NCBI GenBank assembly: GCA_037447605.1
Contig: CM074808.1
Coordinates: forward strand, 1,356,978 to 1,420,977
DNA from: Zygnema circumcarinatum
Lineage: Eukaryota > Streptophyta > Zygnematophyceae > Zygnematales > Zygnemataceae
Reading direction: 5' to 3'
DNA length: 64,000 nucleotides
Part shown: positions 1-11,900 of the stretch, piece by piece
How positions within the stretch are numbered: the first letter of the stretch is position 1
Layout: each line of letters opens with the position of its first letter
Notes under the pieces: model-generated
What the model was told of the DNA's origin: nothing
Database searches by the model: none
Seen by the model: the letters and a program-made list of their open reading frames with translations, nothing else
Program-made: the position numbers and the translations under genes

Positions 1-129
1 CTCAGAATCGCTTGGAGCTGACTGTCTTGCTGTCAAAAATGTGAAGCATTCCTGCAAGAGTGCATCCTTTGCTGTTATGAATCCCATAGCTGAAAGGATT
101 CTAAATTCTTGCTTGGCTGCATGTTTCAG

Positions 130-292
130 GCTAATAACGCGCTGCTGGAATCAGGACCCTAAGAAGAGGCCGGCGTTCACGGAGATCATGGAAATTTTGG
201 AAGCAATGGAGACCAAATTGAGTAGTGAGAGGCATAGGGGGAGAAGTAGCGTTTCCAGCAAACCCGGCTGCTGCCAATGTGTCATCTTGTAA
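130..292 (+). CDS. Raf/TKL-like protein kinase, last exon (partial)
   Basis: Only the C-terminal exon lies in the window. It begins after an acceptor (AG at 128-129) and ends at TAA 290-292. The translation starts with LITRCWNQDPKKRPAFTEI, which is kinase subdomain XI in the form typical of tyrosine-kinase-like kinases of the Raf/MLK/DRK type (CW..DP..RP.F.EI). A short basic and Ser-rich tail follows. The last residues are GCCQCVIL, where CVIL is a CaaX prenylation box; its final Leu favours geranylgeranyltransferase I. The preceding Cys residues could be palmitoylated. This suggests a membrane-attached kinase. Substrate and subfamily cannot be told without the catalytic core, which lies upstream of the window. 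The family call is firm at the motif level; the lipid anchor is an inference. Confidence 0.7.
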
Positions 293-1666
293 GGCCTTGT
301 TCCTGATAAGCGGAAATGTTCTCGACAGCTGTGAGGCGGAGCTCCGCTGAGCTCAGCTGAGTTTTTGTTTGATGTTGGGTCTGATGATCTTGCCGGTGCC
401 GTGCCCCACAAGGAGCTCCCAAGCAGCTTCTGACGCTCAAGAAGGCGTGCTAGCAGTTGCACTGGATGTGACTTGGAATTTTTTCCTTTTTTTTTTTGGG
501 TATTTGTAGGGCTCTATCTCTCCTTCTCTGGAGTTGTAAGGCAGATGGGTGATTCCCCCCTTTGCTTCGCTGCTGAGTGCAGCAAAACTGAGCCATAGGA
601 CTGAAGAATTCAGGGCACCATATCCACAGGATTGGCCCCACTTTCACCAACCCTGCGGTCAATGAATCAATCAATTAATCCTGTTCTCCCTTCCATCGGT
701 CCTGTACAGAAGAGCGCATGCGCTTCTTCAGGAACACTACTGCCTCGACCCTTCCTTCGGAGGAAGCAAAGCTGGAGAGGGCTCCAAGGAGGACATTGAA
801 TTTGTCATCTGACATTTCCTTGAGGGAAGCGCCAACACTAGCACTAACACTAACACCTGTTAGCAGCAGCCGTAAGTAGGGATGTACATTGGAACGCAGC
901 GTCGTGTTTTAGAATTCCAATAAAAATCCCTAAAAGTCAGGCCGTTTTATAAAACACTTTTAAAATGGACGGAGTCGTACGAAATGTACAAACACACGGC
1001 TGGGCTGTACGGTCAGCGCAAGCGCAATGCAAGCGAGCGGGTGTTCAAATTCTATGGTCGTACGGTCATTTACAAAGTGTTCTAAAACTCTGAAACTTTT
1101 AGATATTGGAAGGTTCTAATTCTGGAATCTAAAACTCTAAAAAGTCGCTTGTACGGACAACTGTCCATTCCTCATCGCAAGGGGAGCCGTACACCCGCCA
1201 CGTGTCAATCCTGTCCTCACGGGTCACCGCACCGGCCGAGGAAGCTTCGTCCCACCTTCTCTGCTCGTGCGGGAAATGCCAAACGTCGAAATCCGACGGC
1301 TGACGGCGACGAAGCGTCAACGGTCGCCCTTCGCCGCCCGCCCGCCCGCCCTCTCTCGCTAGCTCCCTCCCAGGGGGTGGCGCTTGAGGGAGAGGGAGAG
1401 GGAGTGGGAGAGGGAGAGGAGAGAGGAGAGAGGAGGGGAGGGGAGGGGAGGGGAGGGGAAGGGAGGGGGGAAGAGCAGGCGGGAAGAGGGATACCAGTAA
1501 GGGGGGAAGAATTGAACGGAAAGAGGTTATGCTGCCCCGGGAAGGGAAGCTTTTGCAGGAGGAAGGCTCGCAGTCTGCTTCAGGCGAGCCGCGGGGTCGG
1601 CGAGGGGTAGAAAGAAGGCTTTCGGGGAAGGGAGGGGAACGGGAGGGGAGACGGCGAGGGGAGCAG
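293..1666. promoter_or_regulatory. Intergenic region and presumed promoter of the TBC gene
   Basis: No gene is seen here. Bases 293-900 look like 3' UTR and spacer of the kinase gene. From about 960 to 1200 there are several GTACGG/CCGTAC words (near 1004, 1059, 1150 and 1187). From 1380 to 1475 there is a G-rich purine tract made of GGGAG/GAGAG units. The same order of GTACGG words, purine tract and ATG recurs before other genes in this window. Open frames in the purine tract are compositional. Confidence 0.45.
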
Positions 1667-4600
1667 ATGAAGCTGAAAGACCGCTATTTGAATTTGATAG
1701 ACAAAGCGAACGACGCCATGGCACGGCTTGAGTTTGATACGGATTCGCAAGCAATGAAAGTTGCAACTGCAGTGGCTATTGGCATCGGGGTAACGGCGTT
1801 TGCAGGAGTAGCTGTGGCAGCAGCCGTTGGAGGATTTGTTTTGTTTCATGAAAGGTATTCTTCCATCAAGACTTGGAATGGAATTTCAGGGGCAATTGTG
1901 TGCAGCAATTTGGAGGGACAAATTACCAATTATGGTTACTGCTAGTTTCAACAGGCTCTTAAAGCAACCATTTTCGGTTCCACCATGTACACTTTTCGGG
2001 TGCTAGATACTGCAAATGAGCATTTTTTCTATTACCATTCGAGACAACTGCTCGTTCTATTTAAATGAACGTTGCATTGTCTAGTCGAGCTCATAACACT
2101 ACAAAACGTTAGCTTGAAGATTTTGTCACGCTTATGTTGACCATAATCAGGGAATGCTGTACAATTGTTCTTTTTCGGTATGGCCCACATTTGGATTCTG
2201 ACTGATTCATGGGCATATTAAAAGTTTCTGGGGAGCATGTTTGGCTCGCCAAAGCTGACTCACGCATTATTTTAAGCTCCAACACCTGCCGTTCCACATT
2301 CTGCAGAGGTGTACTGAGAGGGGCCTTTGAGGGACGACCAAAGCCCCTAAGTCCAGACCAATGGCGACGCGCATTTGAACCTGAGTTCGGCCGACTCAAA
2401 GGAGGTGGAGAAAAGTTGATTGGGCGTGTTCGGAAGGGGGTGAGTTATCTTGCTATATTTACTCAGGCGTACCTCACTCTCTGTCAAGGTTCAGCACGGC
2501 ACCTCGCAAAATTACGGTAGTAGTAGCAGTTGTAAATTAATAAGTGCGAATAGAAAAATGCATTATAATATTGTAGCACACCCGAGAGTATATGTATATG
2601 TAGCACACACGAGAGTTTTGCAGAAGGTTTTTGGACGGCCATTGATCCTCACGAGTTGTGAGCATGTCACGAATGTCAAATGGTTTGTGGCAATCCGTTG
2701 AAGCAGGAGAGGAGGACAGTCCTCCGTTGCCCGTCTGTTATTGTTGTGCCCACGCTACGTTTTGTTGTTCTCTCTCCTTAACTTGTTGACTTCCCACGTT
2801 TTATTGACAGGGGTGTGATCCGAACATCAGAGGAGAGGTTTGGCCTTTTCTCCTTGGCCTGTAAGTACCTTCTTTGCTGCCGCCAAAACTCCGTCCAGTG
2901 ATACAGTTTCTCTAGATACTTTGTATTCTATCTTACAGACTACTTTTGAAGAAGAAACATTTCGGCCTTGAGGGTGAAACCAGCTTCCTTGTAAGGCTTC
3001 AGCAGAACTAGTTTGTCTTTTGCTCCCACACGCCCTGCTCTTACTATTGTCAGTATTCAAGGCTTGTTAACTTAGCAGCAATGTTCCACTCGAGGCCTCC
3101 ACGTGTGGCTTAGAAATTTTGGCATTTTCGAGGTCTATGTACATTTGTATGAGGAAGAACTTCAGTATACAGCAGGATATGATTAGGATCAGGATTATAT
3201 GCCTTGTCGTTTGGCTTAGGACGTTCGACTTGGTTGGGCTTGTCAGGTCAAAGAGCTTTTATTTGTATAGCTTGCACTGGGTTGGGTTGAGGGCAGGCGA
3301 ACTTAGGTTTTGGAGGGGCAAACTTTTGTGCATTCAGGTATGATGGCAACAGCACGCAAGCTGAACGAGAGGCGCAACGGGTTGAGAGAAAGTAAGACCC
3401 TTTCAGAGGGATACATCTAGAAAGTGATGAGTGGAATATGCTTATTCAGAGTTGTTAGTCGTCTCTTTATGCTGCAGGTAGATGTTCTCGACAAGTCAAT
3501 CTGAAAGTTACTGCCGCCGTTGTGGCAAGCAGCCTTTCTATTTGGGCTTAGTTGTTTTCTGATGGCAAGTCATTTGTTCGTGGCATCAGCTGGTGGGAGG
3601 GGTAAAAGGACTATGCTTGAGGTGGTACAGCGCAGTGCTGCAAGCTTCTGCTATGACCTCGTCTAAGACATTTTGTGATAAATGTCACAGACGGCAGTAT
3701 GAGGAACTTCGGCATCGATGCAAAGAAGTGGGTGCGAGGGCACAAGAGGAGGAGAAGCGGCGACTTGCTATTCAAAGAGCACAAGATGAAGAGATCATGG
3801 AGAGTCGCAAGAGTCAAAAGGCAGCAGCTGAAAGGAAAGATGTACAGGGGGGAAAAGTAAACGACGGCCCACTTAGGGGGACTACGGAGAGTGCTGTCGA
3901 GCCGTTGGTCTCGGAGGCAACCCCACTTCTTGCAGCTGCTGAGGAAGAAGAGAGGCTTGATAACAGGGAAAGGCAAAGTGAACTGGAAAGGGACGATGTG
4001 GACAGACGGGGGGATCTTGCTGATGGGGATTCCACATCAGATTCGCAAAAGCTGAATTCAACCGAGGAGGGTAGTGAAGCAGAACAGCGCAGCAGCGAGA
4101 ATGGAGGAAGCAGAACACACTGTACAGGTTTGGATTCACCGGCTAAAGTGAATGATGACGGGCAATTCCTGGTCGATTTCGCCACGTGGTGCCGAATTAT
4201 GCGGTTGGATGCCGTGAGGATGAATGCGGCATGGATTCCGTACTCCTCACAGGCTCCAACAGCGGCAGAGGAAGCAGCTTGCTTGGCTGCAGAGGTTGGT
4301 CTGATGGAAGATGCTCACTTAGAGCCATCACGGAGACATCACGCTGCTCGTTTGGTAGCAATATTGGAAGCATATGCCCTTCATGATCCGGAAATAGGAT
4401 ATTGTCAAGGAATGAGTGACTTGCTGTCACCGTTTGTAGCCTTGATTGAAGATGACTCCGATGCGTTTTGGTGCTACGAAAGCTTCATGAAAAAGGCACG
4501 GCAGAACTTCCGACTTGACGAGATCGGCATCCGGAAGCAGTTGGAGTCTGTGTCCCTCATCCTGCGGAGAGGAGACCCGGAGTTGTTCGCCCACTTGCAA

Positions 4601-4990
4601 TACACGCAGACGGAGGATTGCATCTTCGTGTACCGAATGATTGTAGTGTTGCTGAGGCGGGAGCTCTCCTTTGAGCAAACTCTTGGGCTGTGGGAGGTCA
4701 TTTGGGCAGATGCTGCGGCTGCTGCAGCAGCAGATGCAGCTGCTGCAGCCGCGGCCGCAGCAGGGGGAGTTTTGATGAGAAGCAGATCCGACGCACGAGC
4801 AGGGGCCACTTCAGACTTGTTGCTCTTCGTTATTGGAGCAATCATCCGGCAGCGGAGGAAGGAGATTTTGGCATGTGGAAGCGTGGACGAGATACTGAGG
4901 CTGTGCAACAGCTTTACAGGGAAACTGGATGTTTGGTCGCTCATTGATGAAGCTCGCTCCCTTGTGGCGAAAGTTGGCACTGCTGTATAG
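1667..4990 (+). CDS. TBC-domain Rab GTPase-activating protein with N-terminal membrane segment
   Basis: Exons are 1667-1854, 2307-2439, 2811-2860, 3338-3391 and 3691-4990, with matching phases, giving 574 aa. It should stimulate GTP hydrolysis on a Rab GTPase in membrane traffic. Residues 29-61 form an Ala/Val/Gly-rich hydrophobic helix. The TBC region begins with PLSPDQWRRAF and GCDPNIRGEVWPFLLGLYDG, as in plant TBC1D15-like proteins. The arginine-finger motif reads MRLDAVR (Met in place of the usual first Ile). The glutamine-finger motif is YCQGMSDLL, so both catalytic fingers are kept. A charged acidic insert of about 150 residues sits between the first TBC block and the catalytic part, as in plant homologues. 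A polyalanine run of about 20 residues interrupts the C-terminal TBC half. The start at 1667 is inferred from the phase match to exon 2; an in-frame upstream extension is purine-tract translation. The catalytic call is strong and the membrane anchor is likely. Confidence 0.85.
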
Positions 4991-6085
4991 GCCGGGAAGT
5001 GGCAACAGTGCTTTGTGTAGGGGCGAGAGGGAAGCGTCCATGCCAGAAATGCCCTCCTCTCTGAAGCTTGTCAGGGGACTCGCAGCCTCGCGGCCCTGCG
5101 GCGTACATGTACAGTAGGGCTTACGATGTGCCCTTTCTCATTTTTGTTGTTAGAGGTTGTGTGAGTTTTTATAGCTGTTATCGTTAAGTTGACGTAGTCC
5201 GCACCGTCTGTGCGTTTGATGGAAGCAACAACGCTGGCAGCATGGTGCATTGTAAAGGCATGGCCAACCATGACTGTCCGTGACCACCATGGCTTTCAAA
5301 AACTGGAATTTGACAGGAAGTTGTTATCTCGGGCCTTCACAAAAAATGCTTACATCGGTATTCAGCCTTCGTCTTGTAAGAAAATGTCCCTCTTCATGTC
5401 CGAGCTTCATTTCCAGCTCCTTTCTTTCTGAAGCTGCGGACCCAGTCCCAGCCAGATCTTCCTCTCCTCGTCTAACCCTAAAAAAAGGTGAGCCCTCCCC
5501 CTTGAGGGCAGCCACTGGCCAGCCATTCCCGGATAAGGGCAGGGAGGGGATTCCCCACACGTGCGGCCGCATGAGAATATCGAATATACTCGATACGGAA
5601 GGCGTGGCGGACGCGCTGCCACGTGCGTGGGCGGCAAGCGGGCGGAGCCGCGCAACGGCGGATCTATGTGTCATGGCGCCGTCGCGTTCAACGACGCTGT
5701 CGAACGTGACGCTGTTTTATGACATGGAGCGGCCGTGGAATCTCGGAGCGGCCTCCTGCAGCCACAACGGAGGGCCTTTCAGGGGATTCGTATTCTGCAG
5801 CTGGAAGTTGCCTTTCTCTTGCACGGGTTGGAAGGAGTGCGAGGGAGTGCCGGAGAGAGGGAGGAGAGGGAGGAGAAGAGGGAGGAGGAGAGGGTGGCAG
5901 CGTGGGAGGCGCTGCAAGAATCCGCGTAGAGGTGGAAGTGTCAGGGGTGTTGCGGCAAGCATTTGAAGGTCATGTGACGCCTGGATATCGGTGGAAGGAA
6001 GCTGACGGGCCCGTGATTTTTTCCGGCCGTCCTCTCTCCTTCCACTGAGTTGTTTGTTTTGGAAGAGATTTTTTCCGAAGTAAGG
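4991..6085. other. Intergenic region upstream of the RING gene
   Basis: I see no supported gene. There is a GC-rich block near 5560-5720 and a GGGAG/GAGGA purine tract at about 5845-5900, shortly before the ATG at 6086. A 228-codon frame at 5280-5966 is low-complexity toward its end and has no recognisable domain. Confidence 0.4.
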
Positions 6086-7573
6086 ATGGCGGCGGCTGGA
6101 AGCATTGTGGAAGGATGTGGTAAAATAGAAAACGAAGAGCGGCTTATTCAGGCTGTTGCTGGAGTCAACTTGGAAGCGACTGCTGGATTGCACGCTTCAG
6201 CTGATGTTGGCGAGTTTTTCGGTGGAAACAGCGAGCTGTTTCAACAGGTATCTTTCCTTCTCTTTCGGAGGTCCTTAGGGGCCAACCCGTCACCTTATCT
6301 TGCGTTTCAGGGTTAAGCGCTTGAATGGAACTAGAGCCTCTCTGAGATCTTTGGATGAAGCATAGTGTAGGTCGGGATGTACTTACGTTTCCTTAATGCC
6401 ACAGGTGATTTGTAGTCTAAGCTTTTCGCTTTTTGACTTCTCTCAGCTTGTTAGAAGCCTCCGTATTTTCTCTAAAGCCATGATCGCTGAATATGCAGGA
6501 AACTCCTGTCCGGAAAGAAACTATTGATGCGTCGCACGAGCATCCCGTGTGCCTCGCGAATGATGTTAACGGAGCATGGATATGTGCGATTTGCATGGAC
6601 GAGATACCTGTGCAGGAATTCTCGCAGATCAAGGGTTGTGAACATTCGTACTGGTAGGTCTCCACTCTGATGACTTACGTCAGAAGTGCAGAGCATTTTG
6701 CTGCCAGTTGCTGTATTTATATTGCCGCGACTACCCTATCGGTCTTGTTTTCATCGTGCTCTGTTTTTGACGATGGGCAGCGCCACGTGCGTGTTACGAT
6801 GGGCGAGTTGCAAGAGCAATCCTTGGTGCCCTCAGTGCAGGATGCCGTTCTCCATGCTTTATCTGTACCGCACACTTGAAGGAAGGTAAGGAATTCCGTA
6901 GTTTGGCCATCAACTTTGTTTGTTTGCTCTCAATGAACCTTATAGTTCTGTTCTGTTTTGGCAGTAAGTTTTTTTGTTCTTCTTCTGTTCCAGGATTAGG
7001 TTTCACTGGTTGCGTGTTTTTTCGCTAACAAGAGTCCGCTTCGTTTCCATATCTTCCGCCATTTCTATGGAGCCTAATCTGATTTTTGCAGCCTTTAGAT
7101 TTCTCGCAACGAAGGCTTTCTTAACCTAAGCTCGTGTTGTGATTGTCTCATGTATCAGTCTAAGCGATTACATGCTGGAGGAGTCCGTCTGCCTTCTTCT
7201 TTGTGCTTCATGGTTCAAAGCTCTTCCAGCATTCGACGAAGTGGAGGCTGAGGATTATTACATTGAAGATGAAGAAGATTACGAGGAAGATGAGGCACAC
7301 TATTCATCCTTGCGGATAGGGAATCGTCGCTGGGGGGAAAACGGTTTTGTGCGTGGAGGCCGCATGGAGGCACGTCCCGTTAACCATAAGGGCTCACCGA
7401 ACAATGGTGGTGCTTCCTCAAGCAGGCCAAAGGCTTCCAATGGCTCTGGAGGGGCTGCAGGCAGCAGCAAGCAGCAGCAGCATGTGGGAAGGCGCGCCAA
7501 GCGGGCACAGCAACGCGAGAACGCTGACAGTGCCGCTCCGTCCAAAGCAAGTTCCCGCAGCGGCAGGCGCTAG
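6086..7573 (+). CDS. RING-type (C3HC4) zinc-finger protein, probable E3 ubiquitin ligase
   Basis: Exons are 6086-6247, 6499-6653, 6781-6885 and 7159-7573, giving 278 aa. The RING finger spans residues 83-125. Its ligands are Cys83 and Cys86 (CAIC), Cys101-Glu-His103, Cys106, Cys109 and the CPQC pair at 122-125. Family knowledge says such RINGs recruit E2 enzymes. After the RING come RMPFSMLYLYRTLEGS and LEESVCLLLCASWF, then an acidic Tyr-rich block, then LRIGNRRWGENGFVR. I recognise this order from an uncharacterised plant RING/U-box family in which the SLDGS, EESVCLLL and RIGNRRWG blocks are conserved. The tail is Ser/Gly/Gln-rich and basic. Residues 1-80 show no motif. The substrate is unknown. 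Splice phases agree throughout (0, 2, 2). Confidence 0.88.
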
Positions 7574-8379
7574 GCACATGCGCCGATGTCAAGCCACTCG
7601 ATCATCACTTGATCATCTTGCGTGTTTGGTGCAGGCATTGTTGTACAATTGAAGTGATATCGTTTTGTGTTTGTTTGAAACCTGTATAGAAATCCCGTCA
7701 AGAAGCCTTTGTTAGTCTTTTTTATTCGACTTTGTTAAGTAGTAGTTTTAATGAGTGTATAGACGTACATATGTGAATGATTTCTCGAGGAAAGGCTTTT
7801 CAATCGGTACAAAATCGATGGTTTTTCGTGGTTGTACCCGAAGGGGGGGCCCGACAAAGGCATACTAAATGGGTTTGCCCTCGTCGAGCTTGTAAGTTGA
7901 CAACTCATGCTTGCAGCGGACAGCAATCTGACATTCTAGGGATCATGCCGCAAGCTGCAGTCTTTTGTTTGCGCAACAGTATGCTTCCGTGAGTTTGAAA
8001 CCTGGCGTGCCAGGAAAGTCCAGGACGTGGATTCGTTCCTACTGGCATGCTTGAGATGGTAAACCCATTTGCATGTCCTTGTCCTTACTGCGAGAAATCG
8101 AGAAGCAGCACCAAAGCTCGAGGGTAAAGAGTGCACCGTCGTGAACAACCACCACCGCCACCACCACCGCCGCAGGCAGCACGCGCCCCAATGGTTCCTA
8201 CGACCGGCCCTACACTTTCAGAAACATGGAAATGGCGTTTCTAGGTAGTGGATTCTGGGTTCGTCAAATCTCCCGTGCACTATGCTCTGTCTCAGTTACA
8301 GTTACCGTGCGCTCAGACCGTGCGTTCCGTCGTTTCCGTGCATGCTCTGTCAGTTCGCAGCCCGGAACAATCGGTATAA
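7574..8379. other. Intergenic region downstream of the RING gene
   Basis: No gene is seen. It holds the presumed 3' UTR of the RING gene and a short CCACCG-rich simple repeat at about 8145-8175. Confidence 0.4.
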
Positions 8380-8957
8380 TGCTAGTATCGACACGATATC
8401 ATGCGATACGATACCGTATCGCGGAGTCCCGGTCGCCGCGGCCCGGCGGGGCCCTCTCTGCGCGCCGCACCCGCGGAACCGGGGGCCCAGCCGGGCCGTA
8501 CGGCACTGCTGTCGTATTTGACCGTACATATTGTCGTTTGATGTACGGTCCGGTCCCCTCCGACACGCGGCGCGAACTTTCTCGCGTGCGCGGCGGCAGC
8601 GAGCTTTGAAGGGCCGTACTGGCCGTACTATACCATATATTACCGTACGACGGCCACGTGACGCGCCATCTGGTCCGTACACGAGGTGAGGGGGGCGCCA
8701 CCGTACGGCGCTGGCTGGCGCCTTGCTTTGGTGCGAGAGGGGCCGGATGGGGAGCGGGAGAGAGGAAGAGGGAGAGGGAGAGGGAGAGGGAGAGGGAGAG
8801 GGAGAGGGAGAGGGAGAGGGAGGGCGAGGGTGAGGGAGAGGGCGAGAGGGAGGGTGAGGGAGAGTGGGAGGGGGAGAGGGGGAGGGAGAGAGGGAGGGGG
8901 AGAAGGGGAGAGGGAGGGGAAGAGGGAGGGACGAGGCTGCGATTCTTTGACGGCCAC
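8380..8957. promoter_or_regulatory. GTACGG-rich, purine-tract promoter-like region
   Basis: Between about 8490 and 8710 there are at least seven CCGTAC/GTACGG words (for example near 8497, 8521, 8540, 8614, 8624, 8642, 8674 and 8700). They are followed by a long (GGGAGA)n tract at 8755-8935, which ends just before the ATG at 8958. The long Arg/Glu-rich (+) and Pro/Ser-rich (-) frames here come from the tract and are not taken as genes. Confidence 0.5.
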
Positions 8958-11900
8958 ATGCGCTCCTGCAGCGACCCCCCGCAGGTGAGCGGAGCGAGGG
9001 CGAGAAAGGGGTAGAGGATGATTTGGAGGGGGATGTGTTTGAGTGCGGGAAAGGCGGCAGCCCTAAGTCGGTTGTTTGGTGCTGTTTCGGAGAAAGGTGC
9101 GAAGCCGGGAATGGGTGGCTAAGGTTTGAAAGTCTTACCAAGAGTTGTTTTGGGTGGGTAGAGAGTAGACTATATATGAGTGCTCATGGTCGCCGAGCTG
9201 AACCATCAGAGGTAATGCTTGAGGTTGAGTTTGATCATTGCGCGGATTGTATTTGTTGACTTTTGTCTGGCAGTTGAGGGGAGTGCGGCTATTATGGCTG
9301 CCTGTCGCAGATAACGAGAAGTACTTGCTTCTGGAGGTATGAAACCCTAAGCCATCCAATTGAGAAAGCCAATGACAAGGTTATGCCTGAGCAATGTCGG
9401 TTATGTATGTTTATTTTCAGTCTTTATGTTCTGGTCCAAACTTGATGCTCTAGAACCATGTCTATCGCAGCTTGCTCATTAGCCCTGATAGTTTATGGCA
9501 GCGAGCTCATTTTGGCATGCAGGATGAGGAGACGGGTGATGTTCTTCTTCCCCTCATCTATATGAAGAGCGTTTTTGAGGCCAACTACAGGTTTGCAGTT
9601 TTCCTTCCAGGACGGATGCCAGATTGCGCAAAGTCTGTACTCCACATTTGAAGTCTCAGGTCAAAGCTGCAGCTTTGAGTATTCTGTGTGCCATGTGGAG
9701 CTTCATATTTTGGAAAATGGATCATCGCAGAGGTTTTTGTCTGGGTAAGTGCTGTTGAACATTCTTCTTTTGTATGCGGAGCTAAAAACTCGGACACCTC
9801 TGACCTTCTTGCTGCGTTTATCGTTGCAGCCGCAAGCTGTCAAGCCTCAAGCATAGACTGGTGGTCCTTCCATCGGCTGAAGTTTTAGGTGGCGGGGAAG
9901 TGGGGAACAAGAGAAAGAGTGCTTTAGAAGGAGATCTCAATCGCGGATTTGTTTACTGGCAGTGGGCATTCGAGTCACCACATGAGGTTAAAGTTCTTAT
10001 CCGTCAGGTAAGCTAGTCTAATTGAAACTTCGACTGAATATGGAAGTCCCTTTTTGCAATTCTGGGGATTTGTACTCAGCATTCTTCTGACTCAAGTTCA
10101 GCTTTTGTGTTCCTGATTTTCCCTCTTAAATGATTGACGATGTCAGCGGTAAGCGCTTTTAGGAGTGTAATAGGCCAGGTCACATCACAGCAGTCACATT
10201 TGTATTCTTGACATATTAGTTACTGAAGGTTTTGTTGCCTGATATCTATTATGCAGGCATTAGGTGACCCCCAGGGACATCTTCGCCTCATTCTTCTACC
10301 AATCGTGTACAATGCAATGGCACAGAAGCAGAAGGTTAGAGTTCTTTACGATTGCCTTCAAATATGAACTCATTACAAGGCTTCTAACTGTTGTATGATA
10401 TTCTCAGACAAGAACGTTTTTTGAAACCCTGTGATGCCCGTTACGGCTTCGATTGTTGTGAAATTGAATGTTGGTCAACGAGTTATTACTGGTTGCGAGC
10501 ATATCCTGTCTGGGCAGCGCTTTTTTACGTGTCGGTGTCTTACAAGTGCCTCGAAAACTTTCTCGATGGCCGATAGAGGACCGTTGCATGTTATCGAACA
10601 ATCAGTACGAAAGTGATAATGGAAAATCCTTATGCCTTTTGTCTTTGTCTGATGCTGATGTGGCAGTTGAGAGCAACCCCATTTTTTCGAGCCCTGCATC
10701 GTGCACTTCGAGATTCGAACTATTCTGAGCTACTCAAGGTTGGTCCTCATGCAATTTGGTCGGAGCTAGAGTAGTTGAAGTGATATTAGGAAGCACAGCT
10801 GAGTTCGTTTTGGAAGAATCTAGGGAAGTAATTCGCGCATATCTTGATTGAAGGAGACAACTTCCAACGTTCCTTCTGAACTATTGGGCTGAATCTTTCG
10901 GTTCGTTGATGGTTTCAGCTGCCTCCAGATGTCGAAGCAGAGTTGGCGGAGGCTGACAAGGCTAGTCTTTCACTTTCGCTCGGAAGCAGTGGTGCGTGCG
11001 CTTTACCACTACAGAGGCAGTGACTTTGTGGTTGACTGCCTTTGAATTTGTAGCAGAACTTTACGGAGAACTCTGTTTTATTGCTCCTGCCTTCCATACG
11101 GAACTCTTTTGAGTCATAGGTTTCCATAGTCCTCGTAGCTACGAGTTCCTCGTTGGTGAAAGTCTTTAAGTGACTGACGTATGGCAAAGTGGCTATGTTG
11201 CTGCAATGCTGCAGACACGTCAAGTATGCGGGGGCAAGGGAAAGTTTTCAATGGACCCTACGATTTGTACAAAACTCTGACTAAGTGAGTTTTCTGTCGA
11301 ACTCCTTGGAGGCATGAAATGTCCTAGGCAAGTTTTCGTGATTCGGATGCTCGAATGGGACTACCATGGTCTGTTAAGCATGCATGCATATGGTATGGTA
11401 ACCAGCAGATGATGAATGATTGCTTTACATGTCGCTCATGCCTGTTTCTTATCTTTGAATTTGCCTATGCACATCAAGCTTACACGATAAAAAGTCTCGT
11501 CGTTTACAGGTATACCCTATCGTATGAGGCTGCCGAAGACTCTGATATAAGCAAGCGCAGGTGCATGGGAAGTGGGGCTCAGGGGGAAAGTCTGAGCACA
11601 GCCGTTCCTTCGGGCCCCTTGTTAACCCCCAGCCAGGGCGGGGTAAGGAACTGGATTTCCTCTTTGTTACTCGATTTTACTCATCGAGTTGTATAGGAGG
11701 TCCTAATAATGCTACCGCATGCGCTTCATTCAGGCACACGTTGCCATGCCATCAGGACATACGTAAACATTGGCATGAGTTTACGCTTCCTGTTAACTGG
11801 TTCTTTGGTTGGAGGGTGCAAAGCAGCAAGTCATTCCCTCCCAGACTGCTTCATGGCAGGGAGGGGCCACGCCAGCTGAAGAGGTGGACAGGACTGCTTT

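Noticed and set aside
3611-4980. Several minus-strand frames opposite the large TBC exon
   Set aside because: They are shadows of the strongly supported plus-strand coding exon.
5280-5966. Plus-strand frame of 228 codons before the RING gene
   Set aside because: It has no domain, ends in an Arg/Gly-rich purine tract, and sits where the promoter and 5' UTR of the RING gene should be.
6248-6404. Possible U12-type intron in the RING gene (donor GTATCTTTCC, branch-like TTCCTTAAT before AG at 6404)
   Set aside because: Use of the acceptor at 6404 puts the RING exon out of frame, and the donor departs from the U12 consensus. The U2-type acceptor at 6498 fits the conserved protein.
8350-9141. Long minus-strand Pro/Ser-rich frame (263 codons) and the plus-strand Arg/Glu-rich frames opposite it
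   Set aside because: They are translations of the (GGGAGA)n tract and GC-rich flanks. No domain is present and the same tract gives open frames in all registers.
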